DNA of 34,163 bases from JBBQTQ01 sp038213135 (GTDB lineage Bacteria > Actinomycetota > Thermoleophilia > Gaiellales > Gaiellaceae). The notes beneath the pieces are model-generated. The model ran no database searches and was not told the DNA's origin. It saw only the letters and a program-made list of their open reading frames with translations. The position numbers and the translations under genes were made by a program. Positions 15,054-22,755 of this stretch are shown piece by piece (position 1 is the stretch's first letter; each line of letters begins with the position of its first letter). The stretch spans positions 1 through 34,163 of the forward strand of contig JBBQTQ010000022.1 of the NCBI GenBank assembly GCA_038213135.1, read 5' to 3'.

Positions 15054-15086
15054 CAGCACTTAGTGACACAGTGTCACTAAGTGCTG
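15054..15086. repeat. Palindromic repeat copy D, perfect 33-bp form
   Basis: CAGCACTTAGTGACAC, A, GTGTCACTAAGTGCTG: 16-base arms without mismatch around one base. It lies 13 bases after the DyP-like stop and between convergent genes, so it can form the same hairpin in both transcripts. Outer bases GTTCCAGC (15041-15048) and GCTGGAAC (15083-15090) form an overlapping inverted repeat. Confidence 0.85.
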
Positions 15087-15099
15087 GAACCGCCCTGGG

Positions 15100-16512
15100 T
15101 CAGGCCAGCAGCTCGACGAGCGGGAACGAGCGGTGGCGCCTCGGTGGGACGAGGAAGTTCTGTCGGTGCGTCGTCGTCAGCACGGAGTTGAAGCCCTGAC
15201 CGCGGCTGCGCGGGTCGAACGGCAGTTTCGTCCCGTCGGGCAGCACGCCGTCCATCGCCAGCCGGTTCCGGTGGAAGTCGTCGCTCGTCGGATTGAAGAC
15301 GACAAAGTGCACCCCCGCGGCCGCGTCCGAGCTGAACTGGTCGCGGGCCGGGGTCGCAGTCCAGAAGAACGGGTTGTCGAGCGTGTTGAAGTCGGCTCGA
15401 TGTGGAATCGCGGTGCCCTTCGGATAGTGGCTCCCGTCGGCCCCGACGGTCTCCCGGTCGAGCCGGGAGCTCGTCTGGATCGAGCCGCTGTGCCCGATCG
15501 CGCCGTGCGAGTGGTACGACCGGCGGTTCTGCGCGACGGTCGTCACATCCTTCGGCCCCTGCCGGACGGTCTGGGTTCCCGACGGAACCCGCAGCCCGGG
15601 CCGGAACGCGGTCGAGACGCGCTGACCGTGGTCGAAGTTGATGTACCAGGCCTCGAGATCCTCGAAGAGATGCGACACATGCATTGCCGTGCCGCCGCGG
15701 AAGTAGCCGCCCGGGCCGCCGTCCGAGTAGCCGAGGTTCTCGAGGTTGGCGATCTTCGGAGGCCCGAGCCCGGCCTTCTGGGTCGAGGTGAATCCGAGGA
15801 AGAGCTCTGCGTTGTCCGGGATCAGGTCGGCCCCGCGCACGCCTGCGGCCATCGCCATCTGCTTCGGCAGGCTTCGTCGGCCGCCGAAGCCGCCGCCGAC
15901 GAAGCCGCGTCGGCTGCTCGTGCGGCGCAGGACCGGAAGCTTCTCCAGGCGCCGCCGCGCATCGTCGATGTGGGCGACGCCGTCGCTGCGAAGCAGGATC
16001 GCGAGCTCGTTCGCCTCGAGGATCGTCGTCTTGGGGTCGCTCGGAAAGCGGATCGCGTCGATCAGGACTCGCACCGGCCTGCCCGCCGCCTTCGACGCGC
16101 GACGATCGAGCGGCAGGTACCGGTCGGCGGGCCTCGCCACGTACCGCCGGAAGTAGGGAAGCCCCCAGCCGACCGTGACGCCGAGCCCCGCAGGGGTCAG
16201 CGGATAGTCGCGGTCGAGCTCTCCCAGCACGGCCTCGAGAGACGTCCGCGCCTCCTGCAGCGACCGCCGGTCGCCGCCGAGGCGCAGCGCGTAGGTGATC
16301 AGCTCGTGGTGCAGCGGCGGCACGAGCACCTCGACCCCGTTGTCGACGACGAGCGCCTGGCCGTTCAGCAGGTGCTGCTCCGGCGGCAGAGGACCGGCCG
16401 CGGCCCGCGCCGGCGCCACGCCGGCGATCCAGTCGAGCAGGTCGTAGACGCTGCCGCCCGCAAGCGCGCTGGCCGCCGCGCCGGCCAGCAACTGCCTCCG
16501 GGTCAGCTTCAT
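15100..16512 (-). CDS. Tat-exported DyP-peroxidase-like protein
   Basis: 470 residues from ATG 16512, overlapping the lipoprotein stop (TGATG). The start MKLTRRQLLAGAAASALAGG is a twin-arginine signal followed by an APARAAAG cleavage region, so the folded protein is exported, probably with a cofactor. The body resembles dye-decolourising peroxidases: GFGGRRSLPKQMA...IPDNAELFLGF aligns with the GxxDG-to-LGY stretch, FEDLEAWYINFDHGQRV with the following helix, IGHSGSIQTSSRL with the proximal-His region and GVHFVVFNPTSDDFHRN with the C-terminal strand. The Asp of GxxDG appears replaced, so normal peroxide chemistry is doubtful. Alternative: a structural or electron-transfer relative. It is last of a coupled four-gene run. 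Confidence 0.5.
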   Translation of the reverse strand: MKLTRRQLLAGAAASALAGGSVYDLLDWIAGVAPARAAAGPLPPEQHLLNGQALVVDNGVEVLVPPLHHELITYALRLGGDRRSLQEARTSLEAVLGELDRDYPLTPAGLGVTVGWGLPYFRRYVARPADRYLPLDRRASKAAGRPVRVLIDAIRFPSDPKTTILEANELAILLRSDGVAHIDDARRRLEKLPVLRRTSSRRGFVGGGFGGRRSLPKQMAMAAGVRGADLIPDNAELFLGFTSTQKAGLGPPKIANLENLGYSDGGPGGYFRGGTAMHVSHLFEDLEAWYINFDHGQRVSTAFRPGLRVPSGTQTVRQGPKDVTTVAQNRRSYHSHGAIGHSGSIQTSSRLDRETVGADGSHYPKGTAIPHRADFNTLDNPFFWTATPARDQFSSDAAAGVHFVVFNPTSDDFHRNRLAMDGVLPDGTKLPFDPRSRGQGFNSVLTTTHRQNFLVPPRRHRSFPLVELLA

Positions 16513-17156
16513 CAGGACGCGTCGACGACGACGAGCGAGCCGAGGATGCGGTGCAGGTCCGCGACCACCTTCGTGTACGTGAGCGGCAGCGCGACGTGCT
16601 GGCTGACGGTGTAGAGGCCGCCGTGGTAGCGCCACGCATAGAGGACGTGCCAGAGATCGGCGTCCTGGTTGACCGTGTAGACGGTGGCGGTGATCCCGTG
16701 CTCGGTCACCGAGCCGCGCTCGTCGCTGAAGCAGGGAATCGGCGAGCGGACGATCTTGCCCTTGTTGAAGTCCTCCTGGACGCACATCGGCACCCTCGTC
16801 CGGCCCGGATAGCCGCGGAGGTTCACGTGCACCTCGCCCGATTGCGGCTCGGCCCACGCGAGGCTCGCGAGGTAGCTTCGGTCCTTCGCGACCGACACGG
16901 CGTAGCCGCCCGCGCCGCCGTAGCTCACGTGGCCGGTGATCTGCCCGGTCAGTGGTGCGGGCAGCCAGGTCGGGCAGTAGACCGGCGCGTGGATCCGGTT
17001 TGCGAGCGCTTGCCAGCCCGGGAGCCACTGCGCAGGACAGCCGGCGGGCTTCGTCGCGGCGCTCGCGTTCGGTTCGGGACTCGAGCCGCAACCGCTCCCG
17101 AGCAGCGCCAGCGACGCGGCTGCGAAGACTCCGGCAAGGACGGCGGGGGCTCTCAT
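16512..17156 (-). CDS. Putative secreted lipoprotein of unknown function
   Basis: 214 residues from ATG 17156, overlapping the glycosyltransferase stop (ATGA). The N-terminus RAPAVLAGVFAAASLALLGSGCGSS is a lipoprotein-type signal with an imperfect lipobox (LGSGC). The mature part has CPAQWLPGWQALANRIHAPVYCPTWLPAPLTG, a strand-rich middle (SYGGAGGYAVSVAKDRSYLASLAWAEP), MCVQEDFNKGKIVRSPIPCFSDERGSVTEHG, and an end TYTKVVADLHRILGSLVVVDAS. Five further Cys suggest disulfides, with the pairs CPAQW/YCPTW and MCVQE/PCFSD the most likely. I do not recognise the family. Position between a membrane glycosyltransferase and a Tat-exported DyP-like protein suggests a cell-surface partner, substrate or anchor for one of them. 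Confidence 0.7.
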   Translation of the reverse strand: MRAPAVLAGVFAAASLALLGSGCGSSPEPNASAATKPAGCPAQWLPGWQALANRIHAPVYCPTWLPAPLTGQITGHVSYGGAGGYAVSVAKDRSYLASLAWAEPQSGEVHVNLRGYPGRTRVPMCVQEDFNKGKIVRSPIPCFSDERGSVTEHGITATVYTVNQDADLWHVLYAWRYHGGLYTVSQHVALPLTYTKVVADLHRILGSLVVVDAS

Positions 17157-18538
17157 ATCCGGTAGACCGCGACCCACGGTCCGTTCAGCCCGTGACCCGC
17201 AGGAACATAGTAGAGCCGCTTTGCCAGCGTGGTGAGCTGCGCGTAGAAGCGGGTCTCGAGCGGGTAGCGCTCGTGCGCGGCCTGCACCCGGTCGGCGACG
17301 GCGCCGCTGACGATCACGAAGCGCACACCCTCTCTTCGCAGCCGGCGGACATCCCGGTTCGGGTCGCTCGGCCGTCCCGGGCCGGGCAGCAGCAGCGGCA
17401 GAACCGGGTAGCCCACGAGCGCGGGCGTCGAGGACTCGGCGGCGACCTTCGCGTCCTGCGGCACGTGGCCGACGATCCAGCGGTATGCGACGGCACGCGT
17501 GTCGGTCCGGGTCAGGTCGATGTCCTGGCGGATCGACCAGACGAGCGGGACGACGAGCAGCAGCAGCGTCACCGGGACGAGCGCGCGGAAGCGGCCTGCG
17601 AGCGCCCCGAGCGGCGGCAGCAGCGGCAGCACGTAGCGGTCGAAGTGCGCCCGGATCGTTAGTAGGTCGACGAAGTAGACGAGCACGAAGACGGCCAGGA
17701 TCAGGTCGGTCCGGCGGCGGCGGGCGACCGCGACGAGCAGGCCCGCGGCCGCGACGAGGAGCGCCGGGCCGAGGCCGTGCCAGAGCCGCAGCGGGAAGGC
17801 GATCGCGGCGGTGTGGTCGTGCTCGAAGCCGAGCCAGCCGTCGCGCGCAAGGCGCTGAACGCGCGACTGCTCGTCCCAGGCAAGACCCGGGTGCACGAGC
17901 AGGTAGGGGCTCGTGGCGAGGAAGGTGACGACCATCAGGGCAGCGGCGATCGCAAGACGGCGCCAATGCCTCCAGCCCGCGACGACGAGCGGCGCGATAA
18001 GGAAGACCCCCGGGTACTTCGCGCTGATGGCGAGCCCGGCCACCGCCCCGGCAAGCTCGAGACGGCCAGCGACCATCAGCGCGAGCGAGGCGGCGATGCC
18101 GGCCGTCAGCGGAACATCCGTGACGGCCATGTGCGAGTAGGCGACGTGGGTCGCCTCGACAGCGACAACCGCAGCGGCGACCCCGCCGGCGACGACGCCG
18201 TAGGCCAGCTTGCCGAGCCACCAGGCGGCCGCGACCGCGAGAAGCGCGAAGACGAGCACGACAACGCGACCGGAGAGGACGGACGGCGCACCGTGCCAGG
18301 CCTGGAACGGCGCCATCGCGTACATGGTCAGCGTCGGGTAGTCGAACCAGTGCGGATCGAGTCCGCCGCCGTGCACCATCTGCCAGGCGCGCGGAACGAT
18401 GCTCTGCTCGTCCGGGTTGAGCAAGGTCGTGAACGGGAGGCCGTACTCGATCCCGACGACCCGGAGAGCGGCGGCAAGGCCGAGCAGGCCCGCGAGCGCG
18501 ACCTTCGGCCCGCCGAAGCGTCGCTCCTCTGCGGCCAG
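17153..18538 (-). CDS. GT39/ArnT-like membrane glycosyltransferase
   Basis: About 461 residues. Polytopic, with some ten or eleven membrane helices (ALAGLLGLAAALRVVGIEYG, VVVLVFALLAVAAAWWLG, LAIAAALMVVTFLATSP, LALLVAAAGLLVAVA, LVPVTLLLLVVPLVW). After the first helix comes LLNPDEQSIVPRAW, the acidic loop-1 motif of PMT/ArnT-type GT-C enzymes that use polyprenyl-phosphate sugars outside the membrane; YPGVFLIAPLVV and RAHFDRYVLPLLPPLGALAG are also typical. The soluble C-terminal domain (DTRAVAYRWIVGHVPQDAKVAAESS) is usual for the group. No ATG, GTG or TTG exists in frame for 285 bases upstream of the first helix, except a GTG at 18826 that would give Arg-rich nonsense; CTG 18538, with GAGG seven bases before and the upstream stop TGA overlapping, is the proposed start. 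A TTG at 18424 would remove helix 1. Confidence 0.75.
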   Translation of the reverse strand: MAAEERRFGGPKVALAGLLGLAAALRVVGIEYGLPFTTLLNPDEQSIVPRAWQMVHGGGLDPHWFDYPTLTMYAMAPFQAWHGAPSVLSGRVVVLVFALLAVAAAWWLGKLAYGVVAGGVAAAVVAVEATHVAYSHMAVTDVPLTAGIAASLALMVAGRLELAGAVAGLAISAKYPGVFLIAPLVVAGWRHWRRLAIAAALMVVTFLATSPYLLVHPGLAWDEQSRVQRLARDGWLGFEHDHTAAIAFPLRLWHGLGPALLVAAAGLLVAVARRRRTDLILAVFVLVYFVDLLTIRAHFDRYVLPLLPPLGALAGRFRALVPVTLLLLVVPLVWSIRQDIDLTRTDTRAVAYRWIVGHVPQDAKVAAESSTPALVGYPVLPLLLPGPGRPSDPNRDVRRLRREGVRFVIVSGAVADRVQAAHERYPLETRFYAQLTTLAKRLYYVPAGHGLNGPWVAVYRI

Positions 18539-18540
18539 GA

Positions 18541-19104
18541 TCAGACCTCGGGCGGAGTGCCGCCGACGAGGCCCGCGACATTCGCGTCGCGGACGAGAAC
18601 AGCGTCGAACCCGGCCCGCTCGAGCGCGGCTACGTGCTCGCGGTCGGCTCGTGGCAGCTCGGCGATTGCGAGCTTTCCGGCTGGCACGTCCGGGAGCAGG
18701 TCGAGCAGGCGCTCGATCGGCTCGTCGTCGTCCTCGGCGGCGCGCGGCGAGATCAGGAAGATCTCGGGTTCGATCCGCTCGAGGGCGTACTGGAGCTCGT
18801 CGTCGGTGTGGACGTCGACCACGCACTCGAGCCCGCGGGCGACCACCGCGGCGTGATGCTCCTCGAGCTCGTCGTCCGCTTGCTCGGCGACGAGCAGCAG
18901 GGCGTCGATCCCGGCCACGTCAGCCAGGCCGAGCACGGGCAGAGAGCCTGCGTCGCGCAGACCGTCGATGTCCGTCGCGACGGCGATCGCCTCTGCACCC
19001 TGGGCCTCGGCGGAGCGTGCCTCCTCGGCCGTCGCGACGAGCACGACGATCGAGATCCCGTCACCCTCGGAGATCGCGTGGCTCAGACGCCGGGCGCCGG
19101 TCAT
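18541..19104 (-). CDS. Degenerate TrpC-like (indole-glycerol-phosphate synthase fold) protein
   Basis: 187 residues from ATG 19104. Secondary-structure order and residues follow the TrpC barrel: ISIVVLVATAEEARSAEAQGAEAIAVATDIDGLRDAGSLPVLGL, IDALLLVAEQADDELEEHHAAVVARGLECVVDVHTDDELQYALE, AIAELPRADREHVAALERAGFDAVLVRDANVAG. The IGPS catalytic set is missing: no EIKRASPSKG block with its lysine, EVHDE reads DVHTDDE, NNRDL is ISPRA and SESG is AELPRA. It is also ~70 residues short at the N-terminus. Tryptophan synthesis is therefore unlikely; a ligand-binding or regulatory barrel, or scaffold, is more plausible. It starts 16 bases after the half-ALDH stop and its stop overlaps the region of the proposed glycosyltransferase start. 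Confidence 0.65.
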   Translation of the reverse strand: MTGARRLSHAISEGDGISIVVLVATAEEARSAEAQGAEAIAVATDIDGLRDAGSLPVLGLADVAGIDALLLVAEQADDELEEHHAAVVARGLECVVDVHTDDELQYALERIEPEIFLISPRAAEDDDEPIERLLDLLPDVPAGKLAIAELPRADREHVAALERAGFDAVLVRDANVAGLVGGTPPEV

Positions 19105-19120
19105 GCGCGACGCAATCTAA

Positions 19121-19918
19121 CTACGTGCCGATCGGATGCCAGACGGTCTTCAGCTCCAGGAAGGCTTCGATCTCCCAGAGGCTCTGGTCATCGGCGGCCC
19201 CGTGGACTACCCGCTTGACGTTGTCGGCCGCCGCCCGCTCGAGGTCGGCGGCTGCGCCGTCGGCGCCGGCGAGGTCGATCGCGTTGACGTCCATGTGGGA
19301 CGCGAGCCAGGGTGCGAGCTCGGACTTCTGGCCGGTGAGGATGTTCACGACACCGCCGGGGACATCGGCGGTGGCGAGTGCCTCCGCGAGCTCGACGGCG
19401 GCCAGCGGCTTGGACTCGGAGGCCAGGACGACCACCGCGTTGCCGCTGACGATGGCGGGTGCGATGCGCGAAACGATGCCGGCAAGAGCGGGCTCATCGG
19501 GCGCGAGCACACCGACGACACCGGTCGGCTCCGGTACCGTGAAGTTGAAGTACGGGCCGGCCACGGGGTTCGACGAGCCGAGCGCCTGGGCGAGCTTGTC
19601 GGCCCAGCCGGCGTACCAGACGAGACGGTCGATCGAGCGGTCGACCTCCGCGGCGCCGGAGCAGAGTCCCGCGAACTCGGCACGTCGGGCCTCGATCATC
19701 TCCGCGATGCGGTAGAGCACCTGGCCGCGGTTGTACGCAGTGAGCGCCGCCCACTTCGGGAACGCCGCGCGGGCTGCGCGGACGGAGTCGCGTAGATCCT
19801 TGCGCGACGCGCACGCGAGGTTCTCGCCCTCGGCGAGGTAGGTGCGACCGGATTCGGAGCGCGGGAACGCGCCATCGATGTAGAGCTTGTAGGTCTTCTT
19901 GACAGGCAGCCGGCTCAT
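19121..19918 (-). CDS. Half-length aldehyde dehydrogenase-family protein
   Basis: 265 residues from ATG 19918 (a GTG at 19945 is less likely). It covers the N-terminal NAD-binding half of an ALDH: YKLYIDGAFPRSESGRTY, FPKWAALTAYNRGQVLYRIAEMIEARRAEFA, VDRLVWYAGWADKLAQAL, TGVVGVLAPDEPALAGIVSRIAPAIVSGNAVVVLASE, VPGGVVNILTG. It ends after DNVKRVVHG with a new tail LWEIEAFLELKTVWHPIGT, so the ELGGK glutamate and catalytic Cys are absent; PWNFP is LAPDEP and the NAD-contact KPAE is ASES. There is no frameshifted remainder downstream, so this is a stable short protein, not a fresh pseudogene. It may pair with the full ALDH upstream, from which 166 bases and a hairpin separate it. Confidence 0.75.
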   Translation of the reverse strand: MSRLPVKKTYKLYIDGAFPRSESGRTYLAEGENLACASRKDLRDSVRAARAAFPKWAALTAYNRGQVLYRIAEMIEARRAEFAGLCSGAAEVDRSIDRLVWYAGWADKLAQALGSSNPVAGPYFNFTVPEPTGVVGVLAPDEPALAGIVSRIAPAIVSGNAVVVLASESKPLAAVELAEALATADVPGGVVNILTGQKSELAPWLASHMDVNAIDLAGADGAAADLERAAADNVKRVVHGAADDQSLWEIEAFLELKTVWHPIGT

Positions 19919-20026
19919 GGCACGAGCCGGTGGAAGGATTGGCACGAACTCGGCGCACTCCAGTCACAGACAGGGCAAAGGTTCGGGAGTAGCATCGACC
20001 GCGGGTGGCGGGTGGAGCTCCAGCTC

Positions 20027-20045
20027 TCCCCACCCAGGGTGGGGA
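20027..20045. terminator. Inverted repeat between the two ALDH genes
   Basis: TCCCCACCC (20027-20035) and GGGTGGGGA (20037-20045) are perfect complements about one base. It sits 39 bases after the full ALDH stop on the minus strand and may partly terminate deoC-ALDH transcripts. No T-tract. The rest of 19919-20084 shows no feature. Confidence 0.4.
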
Positions 20046-20084
20046 TGTGGGAGCGTGCCGGCGGCGTTCGGGAGTGCGCGGGTG

Positions 20085-21560
20085 TCATTCGAAGTTGAGG
20101 TAGGGCGCGAGGCCGTGGCGGCCGCCCTCGCGGCCGAAGCCGGACTCCTTGTAGCCGCCGAACGGCGACGCGGGGTCGAAGCGGTTGAAGGTGTTCGCCC
20201 AGATCACGCCGGCCCGCAGCCGCTGGGCCATCCAGAGGATCCGCGAGCCCTTCTCCGTCCAGACGCCTGCGGACAGGCCGTACGGCGTGTTGTTAGCCTT
20301 CTCGACGGCTTCCTCCGGCGTCCGAAAAGTGAGCACCGAGAGCACGGGCCCGAAGATCTCCTCTTGCGCGATCCGGTAGCTCTGCGCGACATTGGTGAAG
20401 ACCGTCGGAACGAACCAGTACCCCTTTTCCGGCAACCGGCAGGCGGGCTGGAAGATCTCGGCGCCTTCCTGCTCGCCGCTCGCCACGAGCTCCTGGATCT
20501 TCTCGAGCTGCTGCCGGGAGTTGATCGCGCCCACGTCGGTGTTCTTGTCGAGCGGCTCACCGACGCGGAGGGTTGCCAGCCTTCGCTTGAGCTTCGAGAT
20601 CGTCTGCTCGTAGATCGACTCCTGCACGAGCAGGCGTGAGCCGGCGCAACACACGTGCCCCTGGTTGAAGTAGATGCCGTTGACGATCCCCTCGACCGCC
20701 TGGTCGAGAGCGCAGTCGTCGAAGATCACGTTCGCGGCCTTGCCGCCGAGCTCGAGAGTGAGGCGCTTTCCCGTACCGGCCGTCTCGCGCTGGATCGCCT
20801 TGCCCACCTCCGTCGAGCCGGTAAAGGCGATCTTGTCGACGGCGGACTTCACCAGCGCCGCGCCAGCTCGGCCGTCTCCGGTGACGATGTTGACGACGCC
20901 CGGCGGCAGCTCCGCCTGCCGAAGCAGGTCGCAGAAAAGCAGGGCCGTGAGAGGCGTCGTCTCGGCCGGCTTCAGCACGACGGTGTTGCCCGCGGCGAGC
21001 GCAGGCGCGATCTTCCAGGCCAGCATCAGCAGCGGGAAGTTCCAAGGGATGATCTGGCCCGCGACGCCAACCGGCCGCGGGCGGCGGTTCGGAAAGGCGT
21101 ACTCGAGCTTGTCGGCCCAGCCCGCGTAGTAGAAGAAGTGCGCGGCGGCGAGCGGGAGGTCGACGTCTCTCGATTCCTTGATCGGCTTGCCGCCGTTCAG
21201 CGACTCGAGGACTGCGAACTCACGCGAGCGCTCCTGAAGGAGGCGCGCGATCCGGAAGAGGTACTTGGCCCGCTCCGCCCCGGAGAGCGCCGACCACCCG
21301 TTCTCGTACGCAGCCCGCGCCGCACCGACCGCGAAGGCGACGTCTTCCGCCCCGGCCTGAGCGATCTCTGCGAGCGGCTCCTCGCTCGCCGGACTGATCG
21401 TCGAGTACCACTCTCCCGACCGCGGCTGGACGAACTCGCCGTTCACGAAGATGCCGTAGCGCTCCCCGAGCGTGACGATCTCGCGCGCCTCGGGAGCCGG
21501 CGCATAGTCCCAGCCTGCGGGCACTGGGCTGCGCCCCTGCTGGCGCTCGAGCTTGGTCAC
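20085..21560 (-). CDS. NAD(P)-dependent aldehyde dehydrogenase
   Basis: 491 residues from GTG 21560, full family length. Catalytic and cofactor residues are present: Asn174 in IIPWNFPLL, Lys197 in VVLKPAETTPL, GSTEVGK (248-254), Glu270 in LELGGK, Cys304 in NQGHVCCAGSR, and EEIFGPVLSV. The start gives an N-terminal extension of ~30 residues (LERQQGRSPVPAGWDYAPAPEAREIV) before the usual YGIFVNGEFV; this extension is seen in ALDHs next to deoC, so it may be genuine. Nine bases separate it from the deoC stop. DeoC releases acetaldehyde, so oxidation of acetaldehyde to acetate is the inferred job; other short aldehydes are possible. Confidence 0.93.
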   Translation of the reverse strand: MTKLERQQGRSPVPAGWDYAPAPEAREIVTLGERYGIFVNGEFVQPRSGEWYSTISPASEEPLAEIAQAGAEDVAFAVGAARAAYENGWSALSGAERAKYLFRIARLLQERSREFAVLESLNGGKPIKESRDVDLPLAAAHFFYYAGWADKLEYAFPNRRPRPVGVAGQIIPWNFPLLMLAWKIAPALAAGNTVVLKPAETTPLTALLFCDLLRQAELPPGVVNIVTGDGRAGAALVKSAVDKIAFTGSTEVGKAIQRETAGTGKRLTLELGGKAANVIFDDCALDQAVEGIVNGIYFNQGHVCCAGSRLLVQESIYEQTISKLKRRLATLRVGEPLDKNTDVGAINSRQQLEKIQELVASGEQEGAEIFQPACRLPEKGYWFVPTVFTNVAQSYRIAQEEIFGPVLSVLTFRTPEEAVEKANNTPYGLSAGVWTEKGSRILWMAQRLRAGVIWANTFNRFDPASPFGGYKESGFGREGGRHGLAPYLNFE

Positions 21561-21569
21561 CGGTTCGAT

Positions 21570-22508
21570 TCAGTCAATTGTGAAGTAGTCCGGGCTCTGA
21601 TAGCGGCCCGTCTTCTCCTTCCGAAGTTGCATGAGCACGTCGTTGAGGAGCGACGACGCGCCGAGGCGGTAGAGGTCGGGGGTCAGCCAGTCGGCACCGA
21701 GCGTCTCGTAGAGCTGGACGAGGTACTGGACCGCCTGCTTCGACTGGCGGATGCCGCCAGCCGGTTTCATCCCGATCATGCGCCCGCTCTCGTCGTGGAC
21801 ATCGCGGATCGCCTCGAGCATGCAGAGCGTGACGGGCAGCGTCGCAGCGCCGGAGAGCTTTCCGGTCGAGGTCTTGATGAAGTCGGCGCCGCCGGCGATC
21901 GCGAGCAGGGAGGCGCGGCGCACGTTGTCGTAGGTCCCGAGCTCGGCGACCTCGAGAATCACCTTCAGGTGGGCGTCGCCGCAGGCATGTTTGACCTGGG
22001 CGATCTCGTCGTAGACCCTCGCGTACCGGCCCGAGAGGAATGCCCCACGGTCGATCACCATGTCGATCTCGTCGGCCCCCATCGCGACGACCTCCTGGAC
22101 TTCCCGAAGCTTGACGTCGAGCGGTGCCTGCCCAGACGGAAACGCGGTTGCGACCGAGGCAACCTTGACTCCTGTCCCCTTCAACCGAGCCACCGCGTGC
22201 GGCACCAGGTTGGGATAGACGCACAGCGCGGCGACGGAAGGGATGTTGGGGTCGGAGGGGTCGGGGCGGATGGCCTTCGAGGCGAGCGCGGCGATCTTGC
22301 CGGGCGTGTCGGCGCCCTCGAGCGTTGTCAGATCCATCATCCGAATCGCGAGCTCGAGCGCGAACACCTTCGCCTCCCGCTTGATCGAACGCTGGGCGAG
22401 CGAGGCCGCTCGCGCCTCAAGCGCGACGGCGTCGATCGAGCCGATCCGCGGGAGACGCGGCTCGAGCGGCAGCTCGAAACCCGCCGGTAGCGCCGGTGCT
22501 TGCGCCAT
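21570..22508 (-). CDS. deoC: Deoxyribose-phosphate aldolase
   Basis: 312 residues from ATG 22508; the frame stays open to 22649 but that part (Arg/Pro-rich) lacks homology. Class I aldolase splitting 2-deoxyribose-5-phosphate into glyceraldehyde-3-phosphate and acetaldehyde. EIDMVID (147-153), the Schiff-base Lys212 in FIKTSTGKL and Lys248 in GMKPAGGIR are in place, as are VASVATAFPSG and LKVILEVAEL. The N-terminal ~60 residues (before MMDLTTLEGADTPG) are longer than in the E. coli enzyme, as is common in actinobacterial DeoC. First gene of the deoC-ALDH unit; a conserved-looking intergenic motif lies 170-210 bases upstream. Together with cdd in the next operon it points to nucleoside salvage. 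Confidence 0.95.
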   Translation of the reverse strand: MAQAPALPAGFELPLEPRLPRIGSIDAVALEARAASLAQRSIKREAKVFALELAIRMMDLTTLEGADTPGKIAALASKAIRPDPSDPNIPSVAALCVYPNLVPHAVARLKGTGVKVASVATAFPSGQAPLDVKLREVQEVVAMGADEIDMVIDRGAFLSGRYARVYDEIAQVKHACGDAHLKVILEVAELGTYDNVRRASLLAIAGGADFIKTSTGKLSGAATLPVTLCMLEAIRDVHDESGRMIGMKPAGGIRQSKQAVQYLVQLYETLGADWLTPDLYRLGASSLLNDVLMQLRKEKTGRYQSPDYFTID

Positions 22509-22679
22509 GCGCCGGAGTGTAGCCCTGCCCGAGTCAGCTACCCATTCCGGCTGCCGTGGAGCAGGTGGAGGCAGCGTGCTCTTTCCCCGGTATGACAGCC
22601 TCGTGTGTCGGGGATGTCTGATCCCGCGGACATGAGCGGCGACCGGCACACCTTCGGCACTTTTGCGTCACCCACCTGT

Positions 22680-22716
22680 GCGTTTTTCGGCGGTAGGCTC
22701 ATCGCCAACGGGGAGG
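22680..22716. promoter_or_regulatory. Shared intergenic motif, deoC copy
   Basis: Plus-strand GCGTTTTTC, then CG-TA-GCTC and GGGGAGG, shared in order with 26100-26132 upstream of phoH. It lies between the era stop and the deoC start. It could be a promoter, regulator site or RNA element; orientation unknown. The remainder of 22509-22755 shows nothing else. Confidence 0.35.
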
Positions 22717-22755
22717 GAGGTGGGTTTCCCGAGCTAGACGCGTGTACCTGAACGG

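Noticed and set aside
14982..15086. CRISPR array or IS terminal repeats
   Set aside because: Only two palindromes with one spacer, no cas or transposase gene, no target-site duplication.
19121..19918. Half ALDH as a recent frameshift pseudogene
   Set aside because: No ALDH C-terminal sequence follows in any frame; the next gene begins 16 bases later.
20655..22490. 611-codon plus-strand open frame opposite ALDH and deoC
   Set aside because: Antisense shadow; both minus-strand genes have intact catalytic motifs.
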